Source: an uncultured Collinsella sp.
Lineage (GTDB): Bacteria; Actinomycetota; Coriobacteriia; Coriobacteriales; Coriobacteriaceae
Reading direction: 5' to 3'
Length of the DNA: 64,000 bases
Assembly: GCA_900541135.1 (NCBI GenBank)
Contig: UQIG01000007.1
Span: 1 to 64,000 of the forward strand
This document shows, piece by piece, positions 35,141 to 45,941 of this stretch. Each line of letters opens with the position of its first letter. Positions within the stretch are counted from its first letter, which is position 1. The notes beneath the pieces are model-generated. The model was not told where the DNA came from, did not search any database, and saw only the letters and a program-made list of their open reading frames with translations. The position numbers and the translations under genes are program-made.

Positions 35141-36510
35141 CCGTCGGCGCCTATAGCCCGTACCCGACAACGCAGATAGTGAATCTGCCTGGACTTTGCT
35201 TCGAGCGTGGCGCGATTGCCCTCGTATGCGCAATCGGGATCGAGGTGCTGGCAATTAGCCTGCTTTGCGTTGCTGGAAAGAGCGGCTGCGCGTGCCCGAT
35301 ATCCCCGATTTGTCTTGAGAGAGGTTCCTTCACTGCATCGAGAACGGCAACTCGTTCGAGCGCTTGTGCCTCCGCCGTTGCATACGTAAGAACGATGGGG
35401 AAACTGCTCCTGCGTTCTCCTACCCTCGCCGTATGCGCGATTGCAATGTCGACGACGATGCTGGCCCCGGCTCTGGTCGAGATGTTTCCTGACGCTGATA
35501 ACGTTTCCGCTGTTCGGTATAGGGATGGGGAGCTCCGTTCAATAGATCGGTATCTAGAGCAGAACGCTGCGAATATGGACGTCGAGGGCAAAGCGGCCCT
35601 GGAAGACATGCGGGATGCTCTTTCGGGTTTCGTGTGCGCGCCTATGCCTGCGGAGGGGTTTCGAAGCCTTGCGACGTACGAGCGCGCTCGAGGTGAGCTG
35701 GGCGCGGCAGATGCGACTCTCCTGCAATCGATCGGAATCGAGCCGGAGACTCCTTCTCGTGCGGAGGCGCGCGCCCTTCTGCTTGAGTCGATCGCGAGCT
35801 TGCCGGACCCCAAGGTTTGCGAGTTAAGTACGAAGATGCCCCCATTAATCCTCCTTTCGTATCTCCAGGCAGCGCTTCCCTCCTTATTTTTGCTGTTGCC
35901 CGTGGTTGTCACATCGCTCGCGTGTACCCACCTGCAGTGTCGTTCCCTTCTGGTTCTCCAGATCCCCGCAACAGCGCATGTGCGTTTTCTGACGGCTGTT
36001 GCGCTGGCTCTCCTGCTTGGCTTGGTGCTGCTTTTGGTGTCGATGGTTCCCGCTGTCGTTGTGTCCGTGATTAAGAACGGTGCGGGTGGATCGGAGTATC
36101 CCGTCGCTCTCATTCGGGCGGGAGCTTCGACAACGTCCACGGTGGGGGAGGCGGTGTTGTGCAGTATTCCGTTGCTGGTCATGGCATACGGCGTGATTTC
36201 CGTCGTCGCTGCGTTGACAGCAGCGATTAGCCGCAACCCCGTTGTCACCGGAATGGTTTGCGCGGTTCTCTTGGTGTTGGGTTCGTTGAGCGCTCATGTT
36301 GAAAGCGTGGGCATGGGCGTCGTGCTGCTGGCTCCATTCGCCTCGTTTGATCCCGCTTCCCAGGTGGGGACGATTGGGTTCCTTGGGCGAGGGACGAACG
36401 CGATGCCTTTTGGAGAGGTCGTCGGCGCATCGGGCGCTCTGCTGGTGGTCTTGGGCGCCGTATCTCCGTTGATGGTGCGCCTGAGTGTTCCAAAGATCGA
36501 AAGGGGATGA
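35137..36510 (+). CDS. ABC-2 type permease domain 2 (carries the tail of domain 1)
   Basis: 457 residues if started at TTG 35137, whose TTGA overlaps the preceding stop. The first ~50 residues look like the displaced C-terminus of permease 1. A linker rich in Cys, Ser and Ala follows, and the second permease proper begins near the ATG at 35395 (MGKLLLRSPTLAV). It has the shared IKNGAGGSEYP motif and several helices. No stop separates the tail from domain 2, so the intact ancestor was likely one tandem permease of about 740 residues. The ATPase gene follows immediately. Confidence 0.68.
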   Translation: MTVGAYSPYPTTQIVNLPGLCFERGAIALVCAIGIEVLAISLLCVAGKSGCACPISPICLERGSFTASRTATRSSACASAVAYVRTMGKLLLRSPTLAVCAIAMSTTMLAPALVEMFPDADNVSAVRYRDGELRSIDRYLEQNAANMDVEGKAALEDMRDALSGFVCAPMPAEGFRSLATYERARGELGAADATLLQSIGIEPETPSRAEARALLLESIASLPDPKVCELSTKMPPLILLSYLQAALPSLFLLLPVVVTSLACTHLQCRSLLVLQIPATAHVRFLTAVALALLLGLVLLLVSMVPAVVVSVIKNGAGGSEYPVALIRAGASTTSTVGEAVLCSIPLLVMAYGVISVVAALTAAISRNPVVTGMVCAVLLVLGSLSAHVESVGMGVVLLAPFASFDPASQVGTIGFLGRGTNAMPFGEVVGASGALLVVLGAVSPLMVRLSVPKIERG

Positions 36511-36515
36511 TCTCG

Positions 36516-37256
36516 ATGATTGACCTTCAAACGCTGACGATCTCTTATGGAAAGAAGGTGCTCGTAGATTCGGTGAACGCTGAGTTTGCCCCGGGTACGG
36601 TCTACGGTCTCGTCGCTCCGAACGGGCATGGAAAGACGACGTTGCTGCGTGCGATGGCAGGTTTGCCGGGTCCTCGCGTGGACGGGAGCATCGTTCTGGA
36701 TGAGGTGCAGGGTACGGGTGCGAGAGAGGTCCGTTCTATGATCTTCTATGCACCTGGTGAGGGGACGCTGCTGTATCCCGGATTGCGTGCGGAAGATCAC
36801 CTCAAGATGGTTTGCGATATGTGGCCGCATGCTCGCGATATCGAAGAGATAGTGGAACAAACGCAGATAGGCGAGTTCGCGAAGATGAGGATCCGCACTC
36901 TGAGCCAGGGCATGAAGCAGCAGCTTACCCTGGCGATTGCGTATGCGACGGGCGCGCGGTACCTTCTATTAGATGAGCCCATGAACGCGCTCGACCCCAG
37001 CAGGGTGGACTTGCATTCCGAGATTCTCAGGAAGCTGGCCGATTCTGGTACGTGCATCATCATGTCATCCCACATCTTGGATTCGGTCGATAGGCTGTGC
37101 GATGAGATTCTGTTTTTGAAGGATGGGAGGCTCATTAGAAGCATTCCGCAAGATGATGCTGCGCCGAAGTCTCCTGGATCCCATTTCGCAAAGCCTGCCG
37201 GACGCGCCGAGGGTGCGCTAAGCACGTATCGGCGACTCTACGAAAAGGGCGGGTAG
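36516..37256 (+). CDS. ABC transporter ATP-binding protein
   Basis: 246 residues. Walker A is APNGHGKTT (34-42), signature LSQGMKQQL, Walker B YLLLDEPMNALDP, and H-loop SSH. All ATPase motifs are intact. The ATG at 36516 is preferred: AAAGGGG lies nine bases upstream, whereas the ATG at 36507 touches it. It should power the tandem permease encoded just upstream. The short C-terminal extension ends in a duplicated 13-bp sequence that includes the stop codon. Confidence 0.9.
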   Translation: MIDLQTLTISYGKKVLVDSVNAEFAPGTVYGLVAPNGHGKTTLLRAMAGLPGPRVDGSIVLDEVQGTGAREVRSMIFYAPGEGTLLYPGLRAEDHLKMVCDMWPHARDIEEIVEQTQIGEFAKMRIRTLSQGMKQQLTLAIAYATGARYLLLDEPMNALDPSRVDLHSEILRKLADSGTCIIMSSHILDSVDRLCDEILFLKDGRLIRSIPQDDAAPKSPGSHFAKPAGRAEGALSTYRRLYEKGG

Positions 37257-37273
37257 AAATGGCGGGTAGAAAT
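37248..37273 (+). repeat. 13-bp tandem duplication at a stop codon
   Basis: GGCGGGTAGAAAT occurs twice head to tail; the first copy holds the TAG stop of the ATPase gene. Probably replication slippage. Confidence 0.8.
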
Positions 37274-37422
37274 GCAAGTTAAAAATCTATGTGGCCAATG
37301 TGATACCGTTGAACCCGCATATCGATACCGCTCAGCCATTCGCCTCGCCCCCGTCGCACGCATCTTCATTCGGTCTGTCATTATTAATCTAACGATGCTT
37401 TGAGAAATGTAGGTGCTTCTAA

Positions 37423-39237
37423 ATGTACTGTCGACTTCTTCTCAAACTAATCCTAAGAGACAGGGCCGTATGGATCTCTACGCTCGTTCTCGCTGCAGCC
37501 TTCTCCATCCCCATTGCGTTCAATTCACCCATCTACGGGCCCTTCTTTATGAAGCAGGGCATGCAGGGCTTTGTCGACGCATTCAATACGCGCGCACCCC
37601 AGGCCAACGGCATAGACCTATCGCCAGAGCAGCAAGTCGACGCGGAGCTTGCAAGATACGCGAACGCCGCCCTCGCCGCTCAAACCGACGCCGCCTTTCT
37701 CGATTCTGCCGAGAGCTACTACGCGCTCATGGGCGAAGGCTTCCAATCCGGGTCCATCGTGGGAGACCGAGAGACCAATGACGCAGACCTCGCGTATTGC
37801 CGTGCCCTGAGCAGCTCCGGCATCACGGATATCCCGGCCTCCGCAAACGACCTGCCATTCCTTTCCTTCCTGCCTTACGCCATTGCCACGGCGCCGTCTT
37901 TCCTTCCCTTCATCCCCTTCCTTCTCTCGTCGATACTCGTGCTCGGCGCCACAAGGCCCGGGACCCTGGCGGCGAAGGCGCCCGCGCCCAAATTCCGGCG
38001 CCTTATCCAGATCGTGTTTTCGATAATCGGCGCGGGGACCGCGATGCTCCTCGCCGGCCTCGCACCCGGGGGCATTTGCGCCTTGGCCCTAAACGGATTC
38101 GGGCAAATTGGGTACCCGATCGCCTTCTTCCATGACGGCGCGCTTGCCACCACGACCGCGGGAGACGTCTTCACGACCCTGCTTCTCGCGCTGCTTGCGG
38201 GCGGAACCTTGATATCCGTTTGCTCCGCCGTCCTATCGACCGCAACGAGGCGCGTCCTCGCGGGCCCCCTTACCTCCGCGCTGCTTGTCGCGGCCCCGGC
38301 ATTCCCGTTACTGTCCGATTCGGCACTAGGGCATAACGCCGTGCTCGGGCTCCTGCCACTGCCCGTATTCTCGCCTATCGAGGCAACGGGTTACGTGGGA
38401 TGCTTCCCGACAGAATTCATTGGCTCCGGTTCAGGCAGCGCATCGATGCTTGCCGTGGCCCTGGCATACGTCGCGGTCTTTTTTGCGGTCGGCGCCGTTG
38501 CGACACGTTCCCCCAAACAGTCTGGACCCGCGAAAAAGCACCATGGGCTCGAGCTTCTGGACGCGAGCGTGGGATACGGAAGCACGACGATACTTTCAAT
38601 CGGATCGCTTTTCCTGAGCCCGGGAACGGCGGTGGGCCTCATTGCCCCCAACGGCTCGGGGAAAACCACCTTTCTTGAAGCGCTGTCGGGCCAATTTCCC
38701 ACCCGTATCCGCTCGGGAAGCCTGGCGGCAGACGGAATCAGCCAACGCCGATCAGCCGAATTTGCAGAACTCGTCTACCTGAGCTCTTCAGGCGGCACGG
38801 ATCTCTACCCCACGCTATCGGCCCTCGAGCACCTTGCTTTCGTTAGGGAGGCGTGGAAATCGGCCACCGACATCGACTCGCTCTGCAGCCCCCTCGGAAT
38901 CTCCCCATATCTCGACAAGCCGACCCGTAAACTCTCGACAGGAATGAAGCAGCAGGTAAAGCTTGCCATGGCGATATCGACCGGTTGCCCGTACCTCATC
39001 CTCGATGAACCGCTGAACGGCCTCGATCCGGGAAAGCGGAAAACCTCCTGCGACGCGATGCGCAGCGAGGTGGCGCGGGGACGCAGCGTGCTCATCTCAA
39101 GCCATCTGCTCGACGACCTGGCAGACCTTACCAACTCGTTCTACTTCATTGAGGCCGGCACGCTCGTGGAAAAGATCAAGTCGTCCTCGCAGACGCTCAA
39201 GCAGGAATACCTCGATACATACGAGCGAGGTGAATGA
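37423..39237 (+). CDS. ABC transporter permease-ATPase fusion
   Basis: 604 residues. Residues 1-365 are a membrane domain homologous to the two permeases upstream (shared ALNGFGQIGYP motif, similar outer loop). Residues 375-604 are an ATPase with Walker A APNGSGKTT (about 407), signature LSTGMKQQV, Walker B YLILDEPLNGLDPG and SSHLLDD. The permease-first, ATPase-last order differs from the split system upstream. The secreted-peptide gene begins one base after its stop, so they are almost certainly co-expressed. It may export that peptide or give self-protection. Confidence 0.85.
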   Translation: MYCRLLLKLILRDRAVWISTLVLAAAFSIPIAFNSPIYGPFFMKQGMQGFVDAFNTRAPQANGIDLSPEQQVDAELARYANAALAAQTDAAFLDSAESYYALMGEGFQSGSIVGDRETNDADLAYCRALSSSGITDIPASANDLPFLSFLPYAIATAPSFLPFIPFLLSSILVLGATRPGTLAAKAPAPKFRRLIQIVFSIIGAGTAMLLAGLAPGGICALALNGFGQIGYPIAFFHDGALATTTAGDVFTTLLLALLAGGTLISVCSAVLSTATRRVLAGPLTSALLVAAPAFPLLSDSALGHNAVLGLLPLPVFSPIEATGYVGCFPTEFIGSGSGSASMLAVALAYVAVFFAVGAVATRSPKQSGPAKKHHGLELLDASVGYGSTTILSIGSLFLSPGTAVGLIAPNGSGKTTFLEALSGQFPTRIRSGSLAADGISQRRSAEFAELVYLSSSGGTDLYPTLSALEHLAFVREAWKSATDIDSLCSPLGISPYLDKPTRKLSTGMKQQVKLAMAISTGCPYLILDEPLNGLDPGKRKTSCDAMRSEVARGRSVLISSHLLDDLADLTNSFYFIEAGTLVEKIKSSSQTLKQEYLDTYERGE

Positions 39238-39238
39238 C

Positions 39239-39583
39239 ATGAAACTATTTGAACAGCTGAAGTCCAATGCGTCGCGCATGGCTGTCTACGCCATCCTCGT
39301 GGCAACGGCTTTATGCGGAATCGCGGCACCCGTCTATGCGCTCAACGGGGAGAAAGGCGATGTCGAACCCGCGTACATGGCTTCGACGGTTAAGGACCGG
39401 TACAAAGCCTTCTCTGGAGACACGTTTTACGTAGCAGAGTACGACACGACCTACCGTCAGCTTCGCTACAACAAGGGCTACGACTATCTAGGCGCAGAGG
39501 CAATCAGCTATACGTCGGGTTGGTACCGCTCCAACTATGGACACATAACCCAGTTCAAGTGTAACTACCGTGTGTACAACTAA
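39239..39583 (+). CDS. Small secreted Tyr-rich protein, candidate exported peptide
   Basis: 114 residues. The signal peptide has a basic/polar start, helix RMAVYAILVATALCGIAA and a cleavage site after PVYA (about residue 34). The mature ~80 residues contain 13 Tyr and a single Cys, ending GHITQFKCNYRVYN. I do not recognise a family. A lactococcin-972-like bacteriocin came to mind because of size, secretion and Tyr content, but its motif is not evident. Expression is tied to the permease-ATPase fusion one base upstream, and a terminator follows. Confidence 0.65.
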   Translation: MKLFEQLKSNASRMAVYAILVATALCGIAAPVYALNGEKGDVEPAYMASTVKDRYKAFSGDTFYVAEYDTTYRQLRYNKGYDYLGAEAISYTSGWYRSNYGHITQFKCNYRVYN

Positions 39584-39597
39584 AGCAACCGGCCGGG

Positions 39598-39633
39598 ACG
39601 AGGGGTGACGCAAAAGCGTCGCCCCTCGTTTTT
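39598..39633 (+). terminator. Rho-independent terminator after the secreted-protein gene
   Basis: CGAGGGGTGACGC / GCGTCGCCCCTCG with an AAAA loop and TTTTT run. Confidence 0.92.
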
Positions 39634-39662
39634 AACCATGTCAACTGAACCTAGTTCAGTTT

Positions 39663-39726
39663 GGTTGATTTCCGATCTCAGCCGAACACATTGAGCGGAA
39701 AGGCCGTTCCCGCAGTCAGTCGAACG
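39663..39726. repeat. Direct repeat, right boundary of island (att-like)
   Basis: 60 of 64 bases match 32409-32472. It lies just beyond the last island gene and its terminator, in the same orientation as the left copy. Confidence 0.75.
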
Positions 39727-39756
39727 TCCCCGGGGCCCTTCTCAGGCCCCGGGGAC
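39726..39756. terminator. GC-rich palindrome next to the right repeat
   Basis: GTCCCCGGGGCC / GGCCCCGGGGAC, perfect 12-bp arms with a 7-base loop. No T-run, so terminator function is only possible; it shares the GGGGAC word with other palindromes here. Confidence 0.45.
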
Positions 39757-39837
39757 GGCATTTTCCCAGTTGAAGGAACGGTGGAGATGTGTTTCGATGG
39801 GTCAGATTCGTGTCGTTCCGAAAAGACCGTGAACCTT

Positions 39838-39866
39838 TTGTGGGACACGCGGCGCCGTGGTACCAT
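39838..39866 (+). promoter_or_regulatory. Candidate rpmE promoter
   Basis: TTGTGG (39838-39843), 17-base spacer, TACCAT (39861-39866), just ahead of the leader hairpins. Confidence 0.45.
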
Positions 39867-39879
39867 AGCCGAGTTTGTT

Positions 39880-39928
39880 GTCTTGGTCGGAAACCAAGAC
39901 GCCTTATGCGCTGATCGGTAACCAGCGC
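39880..39928 (+). promoter_or_regulatory. rpmE 5' leader with two hairpins
   Basis: GTCTTGGT / ACCAAGAC (39880-39900) and GCGCTG / CAGCGC (39908-39928), ending 22 bases before the rpmE start. L31 leaders that bind the protein are known upstream of rpmE in several phyla; this may be one, by position and shape only. Confidence 0.45.
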
Positions 39929-39950
39929 CTGACTAATAAGGAGTCCTACC

Positions 39951-40376
39951 ATGAAGCAGGGTATCCATCCCCAGTATGTCGAGTGCACGGTGACGTGCTC
40001 CTGCGGCAACACCTTCAAGACGCACGCTACCGTGTCCGAGATGAAGGTCGAGCTTTGCAACGAGTGCCACCCGTTCTACACTGGCCAGCAGAAGTTCGTC
40101 GACACCGGTGGACGCGTCCAGCGCTTCGCCGACAAGTTCGGTGGCGCCGCTGCCGCCCAGCTCAAGAAGGCTGAGGAGGCCAAGGCTGCCAAGGCCGCCA
40201 AGGCTGCTGAGGCCGAGGCCGCTCGCAAGGCCGCCGCTGAGGCTAAGGCCGCCGAGAAGGCTAAGCGTGCCGCTAAGTTTGCCGAGGAGGCTGCCAAGCA
40301 GGCCGCCGAGGCTCCCGCAGAGGCTCCCGTCGAGGAGGCCGCTGCCGAGGCCGAGACTACCGAGGCTGCTGAGTAA
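39951..40376 (+). CDS. rpmE: 50S ribosomal protein L31 with Ala-rich extension
   Basis: 141 residues, twice the usual ~70. The core MKQGIHPQYVECTVTCSCGN to VDTGGRVQRFADKFG is a zinc-type L31 (C16, C18 and CNEC). The second half is a repetitive Ala/Lys/Glu stretch (AEEAKAAKAAKAAEAEAARK), predicted helical, then a Pro/Glu end. AAGGAG precedes the ATG. It is preceded by a structured leader and followed by a terminator. Confidence 0.94.
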   Translation: MKQGIHPQYVECTVTCSCGNTFKTHATVSEMKVELCNECHPFYTGQQKFVDTGGRVQRFADKFGGAAAAQLKKAEEAKAAKAAKAAEAEAARKAAAEAKAAEKAKRAAKFAEEAAKQAAEAPAEAPVEEAAAEAETTEAAE

Positions 40377-40413
40377 ATAGCTCGCCGCGGAATCACTCGC
40401 ATTCATGGCATGA

Positions 40414-40453
40414 GGGCCGTGCATCCATTTGGGTGCGCGGCCCTTTTCTTTTT
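40414..40453 (+). terminator. Rho-independent terminator after rpmE
   Basis: GGGCCG...CGGCCC stem with inner GCA/TGC and CC/GG pairs, followed by TTTTCTTTTT. Confidence 0.88.
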
Positions 40454-40454
40454 A

Positions 40455-40521
40455 TTGGTGCAGGCTAACCCGTTCCCATTGCACCAGATTGGTGCGAAGG
40501 GGACGGGTTGGTTTGCACCAA
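40455..40521. repeat. Long TTGGTGCA palindrome
   Basis: TTGGTGCA...TGCACCAA spans 67 bases. The inner AACCCGTTCCC / GGGGACGGGTT also pairs, with a GGTGC/GCACC centre. A shorter relative lies at 26416-26448. Confidence 0.7.
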
Positions 40522-40552
40522 ATGGCAGACTGACGGCGTTTTCCCAGATAAA

Positions 40553-40587
40553 ACCTGCCAAAATAAACCAGTCCCTTTTTGGCAGGT
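40553..40587. repeat. 35-bp ACCTGCC palindrome, copy 1
   Basis: ACCTGCCAAAA...TTTTTGGCAGGT, 35 bases. It is 33/35 identical to the element at 54965-54999. Confidence 0.75.
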
Positions 40588-40722
40588 CGGTCGGGTCGTA
40601 GTTATTACGTGGCGGTCGAGGTCGACCGTATAGGCCGCGCCTTGTTTGGCTAAAGTACAATCATCTGTGTTTAACTCGCCCGCAGCTGCACGGCGTGGGC
40701 GATGGCCAAAAAGGAAAACCAC

Positions 40723-43529
<2,807 letters not shown>

Positions 43530-43530
<1 letters not shown>

Positions 43531-44678
43531 TGGCTGAGGCTTTAGAGGTAACGCCCGCCGAGCTGGACGCGTTTGCGGACCGGCTCGGTGAGGTCGAGTC
43601 ATATCTCCACCTGGACGAGAAGCGTACCCGCGTGTCCGAGCTCGAGGCCAAAAGTGTTGCCCCTGGCTTTTGGGATGACGCCGACGCCGCCCGTGCCACC
43701 ATGGAGGAGATTGCGCGCACCAAGGAAGATATCGCTGCCGTGGACACCGCGCGCGGCGAGCTTTCCGATGCCCGCGCCGCGCTGGAGCTTGCCGAGGAGA
43801 TGGGGGATGACCCCGACGCCGCCGCCCTTCGCGAGGAGGCTGCAGCCACGGCTGAGCGCCTGGCCCGTGCCATCGATGAGCTTGAGCTTTCGAGCTGGTT
43901 TACCGGTGAGTTCGATCACGGCGATGCCATCGTGACCATCAAGCCCGGACAGGGTGGTCTGGAGGCCCAGGACTGGACCTTCATGCTCTTTAAGATGTAC
44001 ATGAAGTACTGCCAGCGTCGCGGCTGGAAGGTCACCATCAACGACTGTCCCGCGGCCGAGGTCATCGGCATCGACCGCGCGACCTTTACCGTCGAGGGCA
44101 AGGACGCATTTGGCATGCTGCGCGCCGAGGCCGGCGTCCACCGCTTGGTTCGCATTAGCCCCACCGACGACAAGAAGCGCCGCCAGACCACGTTTGCCGG
44201 CGTCGAGGTCATCCCCGTGCTACCCGATGATATCGACATCGAGATCAGTCCCGATGACATCCGCGTGGACGTGTACCACGCGAGCGGCCCGGGCGGTCAG
44301 GGCGTCAACACCACCGACTCCGCCGTGCGCGTGACGCATTTCCCCAGCGGCATTGTGGTCACCTGCCAAAACGAGCGCAGCCAGATCCAGAACAAGGCCG
44401 CGTGCATGCAGATCCTCAAGGCTCGCTTGTACGAGATTGAGCTCGAGAAGCGCGCCGAGGCGCTCGATGAGATCCGCGGACCCAAGACCACGATTGGTTT
44501 TGGCAACCAGATCCGCAGCTACGTGCTCTACCCGTACCAGATGGTCAAAGACCTACGCACGGGCGTGGAGACCAGCAATGTCGAGGCCGTCCTTGACGAT
44601 GGCGACCTGGACCCGTTTGTTATTGGCTACCATCGCTGGGCCACCGGCAACGCCGATGCAGAAGGCTCGGAGGTCTAA
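43530..44678 (+). CDS. prfB: Peptide chain release factor 2
   Basis: 382 residues. The GGQ loop is SGPGGQGVN (GGQ 255-257). The stop-codon reading tripeptide, normally SPF in RF2, reads SPT at 210-212 (codons 44157-44165, context LVRISPTDDKKRRQT). The usual +1 programmed frameshift near codon 26 is absent: the frame is continuous. The ATG overlaps the secA stop. RF2 should read UAA and UGA; both stops are used in this window. Confidence 0.95.
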
Positions 44679-44738
44679 AACATCGGGCGGCTTCAAGCCG
44701 ATGCCAAGCCCAACGGTTGGACGGGTTTGTATCCAGAA

Positions 44739-44765
44739 TAAACCCTGCGCAGGGGTGGTTTTTGT
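44739..44765 (+). terminator. Possible terminator after prfB
   Basis: CCCTGCGCAGGG palindrome with flanking AAA/TTTTT, about 60 bases after the prfB stop. Shorter stem than the other terminators. Confidence 0.45.
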
Positions 44766-44802
44766 TCGGCGAATCGTTAGAATCGAATACAAGAAGAAGT
44801 TC

Positions 44803-44831
44803 AAAGCGCATCCGTTTGGGTGCGCTTTTTT
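44803..44831 (+). terminator. Strong terminator abutting the yitT ribosome binding site
   Basis: AAAGCGCATCC / GGGTGCGCTTT with a GTTT loop and T-run. GAGGGAGG of the next gene follows directly. Confidence 0.85.
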
Positions 44832-44843
44832 GAGGGAGGCAGC

Positions 44844-45734
44844 ATGGCATATCGTCTGGACATCAAGCGCATTCTTTCGATGAACTTCTTTCACGATCTG
44901 CCCCAGATCATGTTGGGGTGCGCTCTGGCCGCTATTGCGACCGACCTGTTTTTGATTCCCAACGGCCTTGCTGCCGGTGGCGTTACGGGCCTTGCCACCA
45001 TTATCCAGGCGGTCGGCGCGGCGCGAGGCGTGTCGCTTCCCGTTGGTATTCAGACGATCGTGATGAACGCCTTGCTGTTGTTGGTCGTTATGCGCGAGGG
45101 TGGCATGTTCTACGTGGTGCAGACCGCGACGGGCTTTGTGCTGCTGGGCTTCTTTACCGATCTGTTCGCCCCGTTTGTAGCACCTCTGGCGGATGCGGAC
45201 CTGATGCTCCCTGCCATGTGGGGCGGCATTATTACGGGCATCGGTTACGGCATGGTGTTGCGCGCCGGCGCCAACACCGGCGGCTCGGACACGATTGGCC
45301 AAATCATATCGCGTAACACCTCGCTGCCGGTGGGCTCGACCGTCATGGCGATCGATGTTGCCGTATGCGCGTTATCGGCTCCGGTCTTTTCAATCGAAAA
45401 CGCACTGTATGCAGGCCTTTCGATGGTCATTAGCGGCTACGTGATCGATGCCGTGGTCGATGGTGGCAACAAACGCCGTATGGTACTCATCATCTCGGAC
45501 AAGTTCCCTGATATCGCTGCCGATATCATGTATGGCCTGGGTCGTGGTTGTACCAAGTTTAAGGCGACTGGCATGTATTCGGGTGCCGAGAAGCCGGTGA
45601 TTATGGTCATCGTGAGCCGTCGAGAGCTCAATACCCTCAAGACGATCGTGCGCGAGCGCGATCCTCACGCCATTGTGACGGTCGCTGACGTTACGGAAGC
45701 CTTCGGCGAGGGATTCAAGGACATTAGCGCGTAG
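44844..45734 (+). CDS. YitT family membrane protein (DUF161/DUF2179)
   Basis: 296 residues. Five or six membrane helices (about 18-210) contain IPNGLAAGGVTGLATII and LRAGANTGGSDTIGQII. A C-terminal soluble DUF2179 domain has RGCTKFKATGMYSG. Function in the family is unclear. The ATG at 44844 follows GGGAGG. It lies behind a strong terminator, so its own start of transcription must be close or regulated readthrough is needed. Confidence 0.86.
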   Translation: MAYRLDIKRILSMNFFHDLPQIMLGCALAAIATDLFLIPNGLAAGGVTGLATIIQAVGAARGVSLPVGIQTIVMNALLLLVVMREGGMFYVVQTATGFVLLGFFTDLFAPFVAPLADADLMLPAMWGGIITGIGYGMVLRAGANTGGSDTIGQIISRNTSLPVGSTVMAIDVAVCALSAPVFSIENALYAGLSMVISGYVIDAVVDGGNKRRMVLIISDKFPDIAADIMYGLGRGCTKFKATGMYSGAEKPVIMVIVSRRELNTLKTIVRERDPHAIVTVADVTEAFGEGFKDISA

Positions 45735-45941
45735 GGTTGACCGCGTTCTATCCAAAAGACGTTCACATTGATAAACCGTTTCATCAGCGGTTCTGCCTGC
45801 TAAATTGTTCAAATAATGATAAAAACTCTGGTAAAGCCATCAGTTTCCAGCATAATGAATGACGTACGTGCATTGCGGCTGTGTTGGGATTACCTTCGGT
45901 GCCGTGCGCATTTTGTCTAATGAGGATGAAAGGAAGGCACA

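Larger units (their letters stand above)
39584..39950. other. Intergenic region with the right island boundary and rpmE leader
   Basis: 367 bases with no gene. In order: a terminator, a palindrome AACTGAAC-CTA-GTTCAGTT (39643-39661), the right direct repeat, a GC-rich palindrome, a promoter candidate and the rpmE leader hairpins. Confidence 0.75.
40377..40722. other. Intergenic region with three palindromes before secA
   Basis: 346 bases with no gene. It holds the rpmE terminator (40414-40453), a 67-bp TTGGTGCA palindrome (40455-40521) and a 35-bp ACCTGCC palindrome (40553-40587). The rest is the secA leader. Confidence 0.7.

Noticed and set aside
39239..39583. Lactococcin 972 family bacteriocin
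   Set aside because: Size and secretion fit, but the family's Trp/Tyr-Gly pattern is not evident, so only a general call is given.
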